Assembly: GCF_001517085.1 (NCBI RefSeq)
Contig: NZ_LRAC01000124.1
Location: forward strand, 124,001-188,000
Direction: 5' to 3'
Source of the DNA: Paenibacillus sp. DMB5
GTDB lineage: Bacteria > Bacillota > Bacilli > Paenibacillales > Paenibacillaceae
DNA: 64,000 nt
A program made the translations under genes and the position numbers. A model generated the notes under the pieces. The model did no database searches. It was not told the origin of the DNA and worked only from the letters and a program-made list of their open reading frames with translations. Positions 51,949 to 61,288 of this stretch are shown here, in pieces. Every line of letters starts with the position of its first letter. Positions within the stretch are counted from its first letter, which is position 1.

Positions 51949-53609
51949 GTGGCAAAATTTGAGTACCGGTTCCCTGAGCTGGGCGAAGGTTTGCATGAAG
52001 GCGAAATTATCAAAATGCACATCAAAGCCGGCGATAAAGTAACCGATGACGATATCGTAATGGAAGTACAGAACGACAAGGCGGTAGTAGAGGTTCCTTG
52101 TCCGGTTAACGGCACAGTGCTTGAAGTATTCACCAAAGACGGCCAGGTATGCCGCGTTGGTGAAGTTGTAGCAATCATTGATGCAGAAGGCGATGTTCCT
52201 GAACAGGAAGGCGGCCATCCGGCAGAAGTAGCTTCCCAGGAAGCAGACGCAGCTAAAGGCGGAGCAGACACTACTTCTTCCCCGGCAACCAGTGCTCCTT
52301 CAGCCGGAGGCGCTGTAAACTTCGAATACCGTTTCCCTGAGCTGGGCGAAGGCCTGCATGAAGGTGAAATCATCAAGATGCACATCAAAGTCGGCGACAA
52401 GGTAACCGACGATGATATCATCATGGAAGTACAGAACGACAAGGCGGTAGTAGAAGTACCTTGCCCGGTTAACGGAACTGTAACTGAAGTTCGTGTTAAA
52501 GACGGACAGGTATGCCGCGTAGGCGAAGTTGTGGCGATTATCGCTGCAGAAGGTGAAGTTCCACAGCAGGAAGGCGGTCACGCTGAAGCTCCGGCTGCAC
52601 AGGAAGCTGCAGCAGCACCAGCAGCTGCACAAGCTGCTGCTCCGGCACCTAACCGTGATATTCTTGCTACTCCAAGCGTCCGTAAAGCGGCACGTGAGCA
52701 AGGTGTTGATCTTGCGAAGGTGAACGGCAGCGGCAAGAACGGCAAGATCACTCATGACGATGTTGCAGCCTTCCTGAAGGGCGGCTCCGCAGCTCCGGCT
52801 GCAGCAGCAGCGCCTGCAGCGGCGGCATCCGCGCCTGCAGCAGCTCCGGCAGCTGAAGCCAAAGCACCTGCAGCGGCACCGGCTGCGGCAGCATCCGGCA
52901 ATGTGAGCCTGGAGGAAGAACGCGTACCATTCAAGGGTATCCGCAAAGCGATCTCCAATGCTATGGTTAAATCGGCCTACACAGCGCCGCATGTTACCAT
53001 CATGGACGAAGTGGATGTTACCGAGCTGGTAGCTTTCCGTACCCGTATGAAGCCTGTTGCCGAGAAGAAGGGCGTGAAGGTTACTTACCTGCCATTCATC
53101 GTTAAGGCTCTGGTTGCAGCATCCCGTCAGTTCCCTGCGCTTAACGCAATGATTGACGAAACCACTAACGAAATTGTGTACAAAAAGTACTACAACATCG
53201 GTATCGCTACAGATACAGACAACGGTCTGATCGTACCGGTAATCAAGGATGCTGACCGTAAGAGCATCTGGATGATCGCAAGTGCGATCACTGATCTGGC
53301 TGTGCGCGGACGCGACGGCAAGCTGACTGCTAACGAAATGAAGGGCAGCACGATCTCCATCTCCAACATCGGCTCCGCCGGCGGTATGTTCTTTACTCCG
53401 ATCATCAACTTCCCTGAAGTTGCGATTCTGGGTACAGGCCGCATCACTGAGAAGCCTGTTGTGAAGAACGGTGAATCGTAGCAGCTCCGGTAATGGCGCT
53501 GTCCCTGAGCTTTGACCACCGCATCATTGACGGTGCGACTGCACAGAACTTCATGAATTACATTAAGACCCTGCTTGCAAATCCTGATATGTTAGTTATG
53601 GAGGTGTAA
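51949..53609 (+). pseudogene. pdhC: Pyruvate dehydrogenase E2, frameshifted near the 3' end
   Basis: Dihydrolipoamide acetyltransferase transfers acetyl to CoA. Two lipoyl domains in tandem (each with FEYRFPELGEGLHEGEIIKMH and lipoyl Lys in QNDKAVVEVP) are almost identical, joined by Ala/Pro linkers, followed by a peripheral-subunit binding domain (TPSVRKAAREQGVDLAKVNGSG) and the acyltransferase domain. The first frame ends at 53481 after VVKNGES. One missing A at about 53474 would restore [24 protein letters not shown], which carries the catalytic HxxxDG, and continue to TAA 53609. The gene before the gap is otherwise intact. GTG start at 51949 (the leading residue of AKFEYRF), AGGAGG upstream. 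Confidence 0.93.
53470..53480 (+). other. Frameshift site in pdhC (one base missing)
   Basis: ggt gaa tcg tag needs one more A (gaaatc) to read Gly-Glu-Ile-Val and join the catalytic end. Confidence 0.78.
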
Positions 53610-53612
53610 TAA

Positions 53613-55025
53613 ATGGTAGTCGGAGACGCTTCAATCGAAATCGACACATTGGTTATTGGTGCAGGTCCCGGCGGGTATGTGGCGGCAATTCGTGCCGCCC
53701 AGCTCGGCCAAAAAGTCCTTATTGTAGATAAATCGGAACTAGGCGGTGTCTGCCTGAACCGCGGCTGTATTCCTTCCAAAGCGCTGATCTCTGCAGCACA
53801 CAGCTATGAAGCTGCACAGCACGGCGATGTTTTCGGTGTTACTGCCGAGAACGTAAAGGTAGACTGGGCCAAAACCCAGGAATTCAAAAACGGTGTAGTC
53901 AAGAGAATGACAACCGGCGTAACCAGCCTGATGAAGGGTAACAAGATTGAAGTATTCAGCGGCGAAGCGATGTTCATCAGCACAAACGAAGCCCGTTTGT
54001 TTAATGACCATGAATCCCCGCGTTACAAATTCAATAACTGCATCATCGCGACTGGCTCCCGTCCGATTGAACTGAAGCCTTTCCCGTTCGGCGGACGCAT
54101 CCTGTCCTCTACAGAAGCTCTGGATCTGCCAGAGATTCCTAAGAGCATGATCGTAATCGGCGGCGGCTATATCGGTGCTGAGCTTGGCCAGATGTACTCC
54201 AAATTCGGCACAAAAGTAACGATCATTGAAGGTCTGGATACTGTACTGCCAGGCTTCGATAAAGATATGACCCGTCTGGTTGCCAAGAACATGGCGAAGA
54301 CAGGCATCGAGATCGTAACCAATGCTAAAGCGGAAAGTGCTGTTCAGAACGATAAGGAAGTAACCGTTAAGTACTCTGTCGGTGGCGAAACCAAAGAAAT
54401 TACTGCAGATTACCTGCTTGTAACTGTAGGCCGCCGTCCAAATACTGACGGTGAGCTGGGTCTTGATCTGATCGGCGTTGAGCTTGACGAACGCGGCCTG
54501 ATCAAAGTTGACCACCAGGGCCGTACCAACATCCCTAACATCTACGCTATCGGGGATATTGTTCCTGGTCTTGCACTGGCACACAAAGCATCCTACGAAG
54601 GTAAAATTGCTGCTGAAGCGATCTCCGGCCACAAATCCGTGGTTGACTATAAAGTCATTCCGGCCGTTGTGTTCACAGATCCTGAATGCTCCAGCGTAGG
54701 CTTGACCGAGAAAGAAGCAAAAGACAAGGGCTACAAGGTAAAAGCTGGCAAGTTCCCGTTCGCGGGCAACGGCCGTGCAGTTTCCCTGAATGCTCCGGAA
54801 GGCTTCATCAAGATTGTGGCTAACAGTGAGAACAACCTCGTACTGGGCGCACAAATCGTTGGTCTGGAAGCATCCAACCTGATTGCCGAGCTGGGCCTGG
54901 CAATTGAAATGGGTGCAACGCTCGAAGATATCGCTCTGACCATCCATGCGCATCCAACCCTTGGCGAAATCGTCATGGAAGCGGCTGAGCTGGTAGAAGG
55001 CCACCCGATCCACGTTGTAAAATAA
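53613..55025 (+). CDS. pdhD: Dihydrolipoamide dehydrogenase (E3)
   Basis: This 470-residue flavoprotein reoxidises lipoamide of the pdh complex. FAD fold (VIGAGPGGYVAAIRAAQLG), redox disulfide GGVCLNRGCIPSK, NAD fold (MIVIGGGYIGAELGQMYSKFG), DVP-like central region (NIYAIGDIVPG) and the C-terminal His-Glu pair (IHAHPTLGE) are all present. It starts three bases after the restored pdhC stop, confirming that pdhC originally ran to 53609. Confidence 0.96.
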   Translation: MVVGDASIEIDTLVIGAGPGGYVAAIRAAQLGQKVLIVDKSELGGVCLNRGCIPSKALISAAHSYEAAQHGDVFGVTAENVKVDWAKTQEFKNGVVKRMTTGVTSLMKGNKIEVFSGEAMFISTNEARLFNDHESPRYKFNNCIIATGSRPIELKPFPFGGRILSSTEALDLPEIPKSMIVIGGGYIGAELGQMYSKFGTKVTIIEGLDTVLPGFDKDMTRLVAKNMAKTGIEIVTNAKAESAVQNDKEVTVKYSVGGETKEITADYLLVTVGRRPNTDGELGLDLIGVELDERGLIKVDHQGRTNIPNIYAIGDIVPGLALAHKASYEGKIAAEAISGHKSVVDYKVIPAVVFTDPECSSVGLTEKEAKDKGYKVKAGKFPFAGNGRAVSLNAPEGFIKIVANSENNLVLGAQIVGLEASNLIAELGLAIEMGATLEDIALTIHAHPTLGEIVMEAAELVEGHPIHVVK

Positions 55026-55056
55026 TAAATTACTGTCTGCTTACGAGACATCATAG

Positions 55057-55102
55057 AAGGGACTTCCAATGTCATGGTTATGGCTGAGGGAGTCCCTTTT
55101 TT
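55057..55102 (+). terminator. Terminator of the pdh operon
   Basis: AAGGGACT pairs with AGTCCCTT across a loop of about 26 bases, followed by T-rich sequence. A kinase-like open frame begins within its loop. Confidence 0.8.
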
Positions 55103-55105
55103 CAG

Positions 55106-55699
55106 TGCCTGCCGCTGCTATAGCTGAAGCCTCTAAGCCCTGTGTAATTGCCGTTGCGGCCGTTTCGGGCGGTGGTAAGACTAGTGCCGCAAATGCGTTG
55201 AGAGAGCGTCTGACAGACGCTGTAGCGCTGTATTTTGATGACTATGACTTTGAAGGGCCGGATGGTTTTTCAGAGTAGGTGGAGCGCGGCCGATTATAAT
55301 AAGTGGAACCTGCAGCCGCCTGCGGAGGACCTGAAGGGGCTGTTTAGCGGAGCGGAATGCCCGGAATTTATTTTACTGGATTATCCGTTTGCCTACGTAC
55401 ATAACGAGTTAAAAAGCCATATTGATTACGCAATATTTATTGATACGCCTCTGGATGTGGCGATGGCCCGGAGAATGCTCAGAGATTACAGGGAATCGGC
55501 TCTGCTAAATCTGGCAAGTGAAATGAAAGGGTATCAGGAAGGAGGACGCAGGGCTTATCTCGAAATGCTTAGAGTGGTTCTGCCATCCTCCGATTGCTCC
55601 ATCGACGGCACATCGAGCGTAAATGAAATAACTGAGGAAATATTGGAGCGAGTACATACGTTGAGAAGCGAAAGGAGTAATAGCTATGAAAGCAGCTAA
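55106..55699 (+). pseudogene. Uridine kinase-like P-loop kinase, frameshifted
   Basis: A P-loop kinase of uridine kinase type: Walker A AVSGGGKTSAANAL, then ALYFDDYDFEGPDGFSE (catalytic Asp region). The frame stops at 55278 (TAG). Another frame continues with ADYNKWNLQPPAEDLKGLF, FILLDYPFAYVH, YAIFIDTPLDVAMARRMLRDY, all typical of the same family. Removing the T of TAG (or four bases) would join them as FSERWSAADYN. The start is uncertain: ATG 55069 lies in the pdh terminator loop and no ribosome site is seen. Its stop overlaps the S66 gene by 14 bases. Confidence 0.65.
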
Positions 55700-56660
55700 A
55701 CTGCAGGCCGGAGACGAAATCCGCATCATCTCACCATCCAATAGTCTGGGGATCATAGCCCCTGAACAAATTGAGGCATCCAAAGGGCTGCTGGAGGGAC
55801 TCGGGTTCACCGTTTCTTTTGCAGCACACGCTTATGAAATGGATCAGTTCTCCTCGTCCTCTGTCCGCTCCAGGGTGGAGGACATTCATGAGGCTTTCCG
55901 CGATCCTGATGTCAAAGGTATTCTGACCACTCTGGGAGGCCATAACTGCAACCAGCTGCTACGGGAGCTCGACTACAGGCTGATTGCAGACAATCCCAAA
56001 CGTCTCTGCGGATACTCCGACATTACAGCGCTAGGAAGTGCGATATACACTCAAACCGGACTGATTACGTATTCAGGTCCTCATTTTTCGACATTAGCCA
56101 TGCGGTACGGGAATGAGTATACGATCCAGCACTTTATCCAAATGATGATGGAGGATGAGGAGATCCTTGTGCGGCCTTCTGACCAGTGGAGTGACGATGA
56201 ATGGTTTCGGAATCAGGACAATCGTATCTTTGAGCCTAACGCCGGCCCATATACGATCCACTCAGGAGAAGCGGAAGGCGTTATTATCGGGGGCAATCTG
56301 TGTACACTGAATTTGCTGCAGGGTACGGAGTTTATGCCGAGCCTTAGGGATGCGATCCTGTTTCTGGAGGATGACTTTGAATCGGGTCCGGAGACCTTTG
56401 ACAGGGATCTGCAATCCCTGATTCATCAGCCGGGTTTTGAGCAGGTTAAAGGACTGGTAATCGGCAGATTTCAAAGGGCATCGCGGATAACGCCCGAATT
56501 ACTGTGTACGATCATTAGGAGTAAAAAGGAGCTGCAGCAGCTGCCGGTCATCGCCGACGTGAATTTCGGACATACCTCGCCGCTGATCACTTTTCCGATA
56601 GGTGGAAGGGCTATGCTTGATGCAGCGAAGGAAACAGCAGAACTGAGGATCAGTGAATAA
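55686..56660 (+). CDS. S66 family LD-carboxypeptidase (MccF-like)
   Basis: This 324-residue serine peptidase belongs to family S66 (LD-carboxypeptidase / microcin C self-immunity MccF). The catalytic Ser is in LCGYSDITAL, the Glu in AILFLEDDFE, and the His in FGHTSPLI. It could trim L,D bonds in peptidoglycan fragments or detoxify peptide-nucleotides. ATG at 55686 eight bases after AAAGGAG, inside the end of the kinase gene. Confidence 0.88.
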   Translation: MKAAKLQAGDEIRIISPSNSLGIIAPEQIEASKGLLEGLGFTVSFAAHAYEMDQFSSSSVRSRVEDIHEAFRDPDVKGILTTLGGHNCNQLLRELDYRLIADNPKRLCGYSDITALGSAIYTQTGLITYSGPHFSTLAMRYGNEYTIQHFIQMMMEDEEILVRPSDQWSDDEWFRNQDNRIFEPNAGPYTIHSGEAEGVIIGGNLCTLNLLQGTEFMPSLRDAILFLEDDFESGPETFDRDLQSLIHQPGFEQVKGLVIGRFQRASRITPELLCTIIRSKKELQQLPVIADVNFGHTSPLITFPIGGRAMLDAAKETAELRISE

Positions 56661-56742
56661 AGGTTGGGGGAATTGCGGTGAAATACAGCATAACCATACC
56701 GGATCATGACTGTCCTGTTCGCCTTTCTAGCTGAAATGATTG

Positions 56743-56774
56743 TCCCGTCAGTAACTTATGGCGGGATTTTTTTT
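56743..56774 (+). terminator. Terminator after the S66 peptidase gene
   Basis: TCCCG (56743-56747) pairs with CGGGA (56762-56766), followed by eight T. Short stem. Confidence 0.65.
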
Positions 56775-56935
56775 ACCTAATTATTCATCTCCGATAGGCT
56801 TCTCCCTTCCTCTGACCTTCTAAAAATCCAAGTATGATTAAAAATCCAATTTATGTATAAGCTATACAGGTGTTGAATGGGAAGAAGGAGTAAGCGATAT
56901 CCGTAAGAAAATGTATATAAAGTAGGTGAGCTGTT

Positions 56936-58540
56936 GTGCGAAAAAAGTGGAATCGGATTTTGCCGGCGATGCTTATAGTTAGCCTGATTATCGGATGCCA
57001 AAACACGAAACCCAAAGAACAGGATTTAATGCGGATTAAATCGGCTGGTGAACTTAAACCGAAGAAAGTCATATTACTGGTGGCAGACTCTTTAATGTCT
57101 CAGTCAATCGACAAAGGAATAAGAGAACATGAGCTTCCTGCGCTTAAATTCCTGACTGATCACGGTCAATATTATAAAGATCTGGTCAGTTCTTTCCCCA
57201 CGATGTCCGTCACCATTGACAGTTCGCTGCTTACAGGAAAATATCCGGATGTTCACCATGTGCCGGGCCTGACTTGGTACTCAGCGGACAGCAAGAAAAT
57301 AATCAATTACGGGACCGGACCGATGGAAATGCTCGGACATGGAATTCATCCGGTTTTGACCGATGCGCTGATTCATTTGAACGGAAGTCATTTGAACAGA
57401 AATTTGCCCACGATCTATGAAGAATTAGCTCGGCAAGGATTGAAATCGGGTTCGATAAACGGCCTGGTTTACCGGGGAACGACAGACCATAAGCTATCGA
57501 TTCCGGCCTGGATTCAAGGCCCTGCTTCTTTGCCGAACGAAATTCAGGTGAAAGGACCGGATTTGTTATCCCTGGGTTCGTTGTCCAATCCGTTTGAAGA
57601 TATAAAAAGTTTGCCCGATGGGCTGACGAACCGGCTGGGATTAAATAATGATTTTGCTATAGAAGCCGTGAAGCATTTGATTCAAGACGATAAATTGCCT
57701 GATTTTTTATTAGTCTATTTGCCCGATTTGGATCAGAAGCTGCACAAGAAAGGCCCCGCGGATTTAGATGGGGTCAAAAAGCTGGATCAGCAGCTTGATT
57801 CTTTACTGAAATCGTTTGGTTCTCCGGAAAAAGCTTTGCAGGAAGCGGTTATTATCATCGTAGGGGACAGCGGTATGACTCCAATTCTGCCTGCTGAACA
57901 AAATCCGGTAATCGACCTGCCTTCTTTGTTTGGTGCTGACCAAGTTTTACGTCCGGGTGAACCTGTAACTAAGGAGACAGAAATCATCCTCGCCGTTAAT
58001 GAAACTATGGCCTATGTGTATTCCTTAAAAGCAGACCGTTCCCTTAGAGATCATGCAAATGAACTAAAAAAGGACCCGCGTATCGATTTTATTGCATGGA
58101 AAGAAAAGGAATGGGTTTACGCAATCCAAGGATCAACGGCCAAGCAAATCAAGTTCAAAGCTAAAGGCAATCTCATTGATTCTTACAAACAAACATGGAC
58201 GGTTGAACAGGACATGGAAGTGCTGGATTTAAAGGTGAACGATTCTGCTCATTCCTTGGAATACGATCAGTATCCCGATGTCCTGAAGCGATTATCGGCT
58301 GCGCTTGATTCGCACCCGGGCGAATTTTTGGTTGTTACGGCCAAACCCGGATATGAATTAGCAGACAGAAGTTCGCCGACACATAAAGGCGGAGGCGGTC
58401 ATGGATCCATTCGTAAAATGGAATCGCTTGTTCCTTTGATCATCGGCGGAACGGATCAGAAGCCCGAATATTTACGAATTGTTGACTTAAAAGGATATTT
58501 GCTTAACCTTTTAACAAAGAAGACTCACAACGATAAATGA
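56936..58540 (+). CDS. Alkaline phosphatase superfamily lipoprotein (phosphodiesterase-like)
   Basis: This 534-residue secreted lipoprotein has lipobox IIGC after a signal peptide. The metallophosphatase core shows the first metal Asp in KKVILLVADSLMS, the nucleophile Thr in FPTMSVTIDSSLLTGKYPDVHHVPG, metal sites YLPDLDQKLHKKGP and VGDSGMTP, and a final His region (KGGGGHGSIRK). It resembles nucleotide pyrophosphatase/phosphodiesterases. Base composition is clearly more AT-rich than the neighbours, suggesting acquisition. It ends overlapping the convergent hydrolase gene by 38 bases. Confidence 0.85.
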   Translation: MRKKWNRILPAMLIVSLIIGCQNTKPKEQDLMRIKSAGELKPKKVILLVADSLMSQSIDKGIREHELPALKFLTDHGQYYKDLVSSFPTMSVTIDSSLLTGKYPDVHHVPGLTWYSADSKKIINYGTGPMEMLGHGIHPVLTDALIHLNGSHLNRNLPTIYEELARQGLKSGSINGLVYRGTTDHKLSIPAWIQGPASLPNEIQVKGPDLLSLGSLSNPFEDIKSLPDGLTNRLGLNNDFAIEAVKHLIQDDKLPDFLLVYLPDLDQKLHKKGPADLDGVKKLDQQLDSLLKSFGSPEKALQEAVIIIVGDSGMTPILPAEQNPVIDLPSLFGADQVLRPGEPVTKETEIILAVNETMAYVYSLKADRSLRDHANELKKDPRIDFIAWKEKEWVYAIQGSTAKQIKFKAKGNLIDSYKQTWTVEQDMEVLDLKVNDSAHSLEYDQYPDVLKRLSAALDSHPGEFLVVTAKPGYELADRSSPTHKGGGGHGSIRKMESLVPLIIGGTDQKPEYLRIVDLKGYLLNLLTKKTHNDK

Positions 58541-59294
58541 ACTGCCTGATTAAATCGTTCACTTTACCTGCTGCTTTTGTGGGAATCTGGTGTTTGGCTT
58601 TTTGGATAAAAACAAGCTCACTCTTGGGGAGCCGTTCTTGCAGCAGCTTGGCGTATGGATGGAATGGTGTGTCCTTTTCTCCGTAAACCAACAAGACGGG
58701 ATGATGGATCTTTTCCAATTGAGCCGTACAGTTATAATTCAGGCTGTAATGATAATTCTGTTCAGCGTTTTTAGCGTTTGTTTTTTTCGCGTCGGTAAAT
58801 AATGACCGCATCAGTGACAGCTTTGTTTTTGCTTGATTCCACGAAATTGAAAGGGCAATGGCACTGATCGCGCCGATACGGGACAAGAAGAGTCCTCGTG
58901 CAATTTTGTTTCTTAACTTACTGTCGTTCACTTCTGACATCCCACTAATCACAATTCCGCCCAATGCACGCTCGGGACAGCTTAAGAGAAAATCGAGGAC
59001 AACCGAGCCGCCAGTGGAGTAACCGCATAAAAATGCTTTTTCGATCTTCAGCTGATCCATCAACTGACGGATATCCTTGACAATTAACGGATAAGTAATC
59101 TCTTCTCTTGAAGGCTCGCTGCTGCCGTGACCCCGGATATCAAAAGAAACTGTTCGGAAATCCGCTGACAATTTCTTCATCTGATATTGAAAATTCAAGC
59201 TTGTCAATACTGGAGGATGGATGAATACAATCGGTGTTCCTTGACCGCAATCTTCGTAATACATGCTATATCCTTTGATGCAAGTGAGGGGCAT
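58503..59294 (-). CDS. Alpha/beta hydrolase
   Basis: This 263-residue hydrolase has nucleophile Ser in LCGYSTGGSVV, catalytic Asp in VYGEKDTPFHPY and His in KAKHQIPTKA; the oxyanion HP motif is IVFIHPPVLTS. It is like AB-hydrolase 1 proteins (haloperoxidase/lipase group). AT-rich like its convergent neighbour, whose 3' end overlaps it by 38 bases on the opposite strand, suggesting they arrived together. ATG preceded by AGAAGGTG. Confidence 0.88.
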   Translation of the reverse strand: MPLTCIKGYSMYYEDCGQGTPIVFIHPPVLTSLNFQYQMKKLSADFRTVSFDIRGHGSSEPSREEITYPLIVKDIRQLMDQLKIEKAFLCGYSTGGSVVLDFLLSCPERALGGIVISGMSEVNDSKLRNKIARGLFLSRIGAISAIALSISWNQAKTKLSLMRSLFTDAKKTNAKNAEQNYHYSLNYNCTAQLEKIHHPVLLVYGEKDTPFHPYAKLLQERLPKSELVFIQKAKHQIPTKAAGKVNDLIRQFIYRCESSLLKG

Positions 59295-59362
59295 TGGATA
59301 TCACCTTCTTTACTTAAATGATTGCTTTTCCACTATATACAAGCATTCAACCCTGAAAATAC

Positions 59363-59394
59363 AAACAGCCGGCCGATCAGCTGCCCGGCTGTTT
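59363..59394 (-). terminator. Hairpin downstream of the small basic peptide gene
   Basis: AAACAGCCGG (59363-59372) pairs perfectly with CCGGCTGTTT (59385-59394). On the minus strand it follows the 37-residue gene and is trailed by a few T. Confidence 0.65.
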
Positions 59395-59417
59395 AATTGT
59401 GCTGGTGTAAATGGTAT

Positions 59418-59531
59418 TTAGAATACTCTTCGAACCGGCTGAATCATCTGACGCCAGGCATTTCCCCGTAATCTGCGCCGTCTTACCGCCCCAAAACCAA
59501 TAACTCCGACCCCTAATGCCAATAAAGACAT
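59418..59531 (-). CDS. 37-residue basic peptide (YrzQ / DUF3918-like)
   Basis: The frame MSLLALGVGVIGFGAVRRRR continues with LRGNAWRQMIQPVRRVF. A hydrophobic, Gly-rich head (LLALGVGVIGFGA) followed by an Arg cluster and an amphipathic basic tail resembles the YrzQ/DUF3918 small membrane proteins. No ribosome site is adjacent to the ATG; in-frame codons upstream (NRTI) look native up to a stop, so the true start may be lost or mis-sequenced. The downstream hairpin supports a real gene. Confidence 0.5.
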   Translation of the reverse strand: MSLLALGVGVIGFGAVRRRRLRGNAWRQMIQPVRRVF

Positions 59532-59663
59532 AATCGTTCTGTTTTAGATATGATGTTTATATTGTGGATGATCAGATCTCCTCATTCATGGAAATAATGT
59601 TTATCCAATCCCAGGAAAACCCCTACTGTACCAGGAAGATTGTATTTTCTGCGCGTTAACAAG

Positions 59664-59692
59664 TTACAAGGACCGTTAGCTCATGGTAAAAT
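59664..59692 (+). promoter_or_regulatory. Promoter for thyA-folA
   Basis: TTACAA (59664-59669) and TAAAAT (59687-59692) are 17 bases apart, with TGG before the -10 (extended -10). Confidence 0.6.
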
Positions 59693-59725
59693 GATTAAAG
59701 AAAAAGAGAGAGGGGTGTTAGACTG

Positions 59726-60520
59726 TTGCGTAAATATTTGGATTTACTTCAGGATGTGCTTGATCATGGCACGACAAAAAGCGACCGCACAGGGACCGGC
59801 ACAATTTCCGTATTTGGGCGTCAGCTTCGCTTTGATCTGTCCGAAGGGTTCCCGCTGGTTACAACCAAGCGCATTCATCTGAAATCTGTTGTTCATGAAC
59901 TCCTGTGGTTTTTAAAGGGAGATACCAATATCTCTTATCTTAAAGAAAACGGTGTTTCGATCTGGGATGAATGGGCCGATGAGAATGGTGAACTGGGACC
60001 GGTATACGGCTCACAGTGGCGTGCCTGGGAGAGCAGTGACGGCCGGCATATTGACCAGATCGCTGCGGTCATTGATTCCATCAGGAACAATCCGGACTCC
60101 CGCCGTCATATTGTAAGCGCGTGGAATGTCGGAGAGATTGAGCAGATGAAGCTTCCGCCGTGCCATTTTGTGTTTCAGTTTTATGTAGCTGACGGCAAGC
60201 TGAGCTGTATGCTGACCATGCGTTCTGTGGATACGTTCCTCGGCCTGCCTTTTAATATTGCAAGCTATGCCCTGCTCACCCATATGGTCGCCCAGCAGAC
60301 AGGTTACGAGGTGGGGGACTTCATTTGGTCCGGAGGCGATGTGCACATTTATACAAATCATCTGGAGCAGGTGGCCACCCAGCTGTCTAGAGAGCCGCAT
60401 CCGCTGCCGAAGCTGAATATCCTCAGAAAGCCCGATAGCATTTTTGATTATACATTTGATGATTTTGAGTTTGAAGGGTATGTCTATCACCCTGGGATCA
60501 AAGCACCGGTTGCTATTTAA
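59726..60520 (+). CDS. thyA: Thymidylate synthase
   Basis: Methylates dUMP to dTMP using methylenetetrahydrofolate, generating dihydrofolate. The 264 residues are ThyA-type: [40 protein letters not shown] (catalytic Cys in PPCH), [19 protein letters not shown] and [14 protein letters not shown] at 59726 after GAGAGGGGTG. folA, which regenerates the cofactor, follows immediately as in many bacteria. Confidence 0.96.
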   Translation: MRKYLDLLQDVLDHGTTKSDRTGTGTISVFGRQLRFDLSEGFPLVTTKRIHLKSVVHELLWFLKGDTNISYLKENGVSIWDEWADENGELGPVYGSQWRAWESSDGRHIDQIAAVIDSIRNNPDSRRHIVSAWNVGEIEQMKLPPCHFVFQFYVADGKLSCMLTMRSVDTFLGLPFNIASYALLTHMVAQQTGYEVGDFIWSGGDVHIYTNHLEQVATQLSREPHPLPKLNILRKPDSIFDYTFDDFEFEGYVYHPGIKAPVAI

Positions 60521-60563
60521 TCTTTCCGGGACATGAGGATTCTTGGTAAAGGAGGGCATAGAT

Positions 60564-61055
60564 ATGAGTATCAGCATGATTTGGGCCATGGCGGAGAACG
60601 GTGTAATTGGTAAGGATAACGATATGCCGTGGCATCTGCCGCTGGATTTTGCCTATTTTAAAGAACAGACGCTGGGCAAAAGAATGCTTATGGGCCGCAA
60701 AACCTGGGAATCGCTAGGCGGGAAGCCGCTCAAGGGCAGAACGAGCATCGTTATTACGAGAGATGCCGGATTTCAGGCGGAGGGGGCACAGGTTATCCAT
60801 ACGCTTGAGGAAGCGCTGGCTGAAGGACGTAAGGACGATGAGCTTATGATTATCGGCGGAGCTGAAATCTACCGGATGATGCTTCCGTATGCGGATAAGC
60901 TGCTTGTAACCCGGATCTATGAGGAGTTTGAAGGAGAGACAAAGTTTCCGGAAGTGTGCTGGGAAGAATGGAAAGAGATCTCCAGCGTTCAAGGGATCCG
61001 CAATGAGCAGAACCCGTATGATTACCGTTTTTACGTTTATGAACGTACGGTTTAA
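60564..61055 (+). CDS. folA: Dihydrofolate reductase
   Basis: This enzyme reduces dihydrofolate to tetrahydrofolate; it is the trimethoprim target. The 163-residue protein has SISMIWAMAENGVIGKDNDMPWHLP (Asp near residue 27 in the active site), MLMGRKTWESLGGKPLKGRTSIVITR and LMIIGGAEIYRMMLPYADKL. ATG at 60564 nine bases after AAAGGAGG; the frame extends to 60543. In an operon with thyA. Confidence 0.96.
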   Translation: MSISMIWAMAENGVIGKDNDMPWHLPLDFAYFKEQTLGKRMLMGRKTWESLGGKPLKGRTSIVITRDAGFQAEGAQVIHTLEEALAEGRKDDELMIIGGAEIYRMMLPYADKLLVTRIYEEFEGETKFPEVCWEEWKEISSVQGIRNEQNPYDYRFYVYERTV

Positions 61056-61212
61056 GGAAAAAACGTTTTCTCTGACACAACATGTGAAATAGTACAAATA
61101 ATCAGCAGATTAATCCATTACAGTGCGAAAGTATAGAATGCTACTATAGTTAAAATTACAATTGCTAAACTTAAAAATAGTATAGAATGTGCAGGTACTT
61201 CATTGCGCTGAA

Positions 61213-61243
61213 TCGACACGAATCTGCCGCAGTATGCTACAAT
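61213..61243 (+). promoter_or_regulatory. Possible promoter for gltD
   Basis: TACAAT (61238-61243) is preceded by TGC, an extended -10. The best -35 (TCGACA, 61213-61218) is 19 bases away. Confidence 0.4.
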
Positions 61244-61288
61244 GTACTATACATCAACACGAAGAGAACGGATGGGGGAAACGTAAAT

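Larger units (their letters stand above)
59295..59725. other. Intergenic region before thyA
   Basis: This 431-base stretch holds a hairpin (59363-59394), a small basic peptide gene on the minus strand (59418-59531), and the thyA promoter (59664-59692). I see nothing else convincing. Confidence 0.5.

Noticed and set aside
53739..55013. Long minus-strand open frame opposite pdhD
   Set aside because: Same shadow effect; no start site and no family resemblance.
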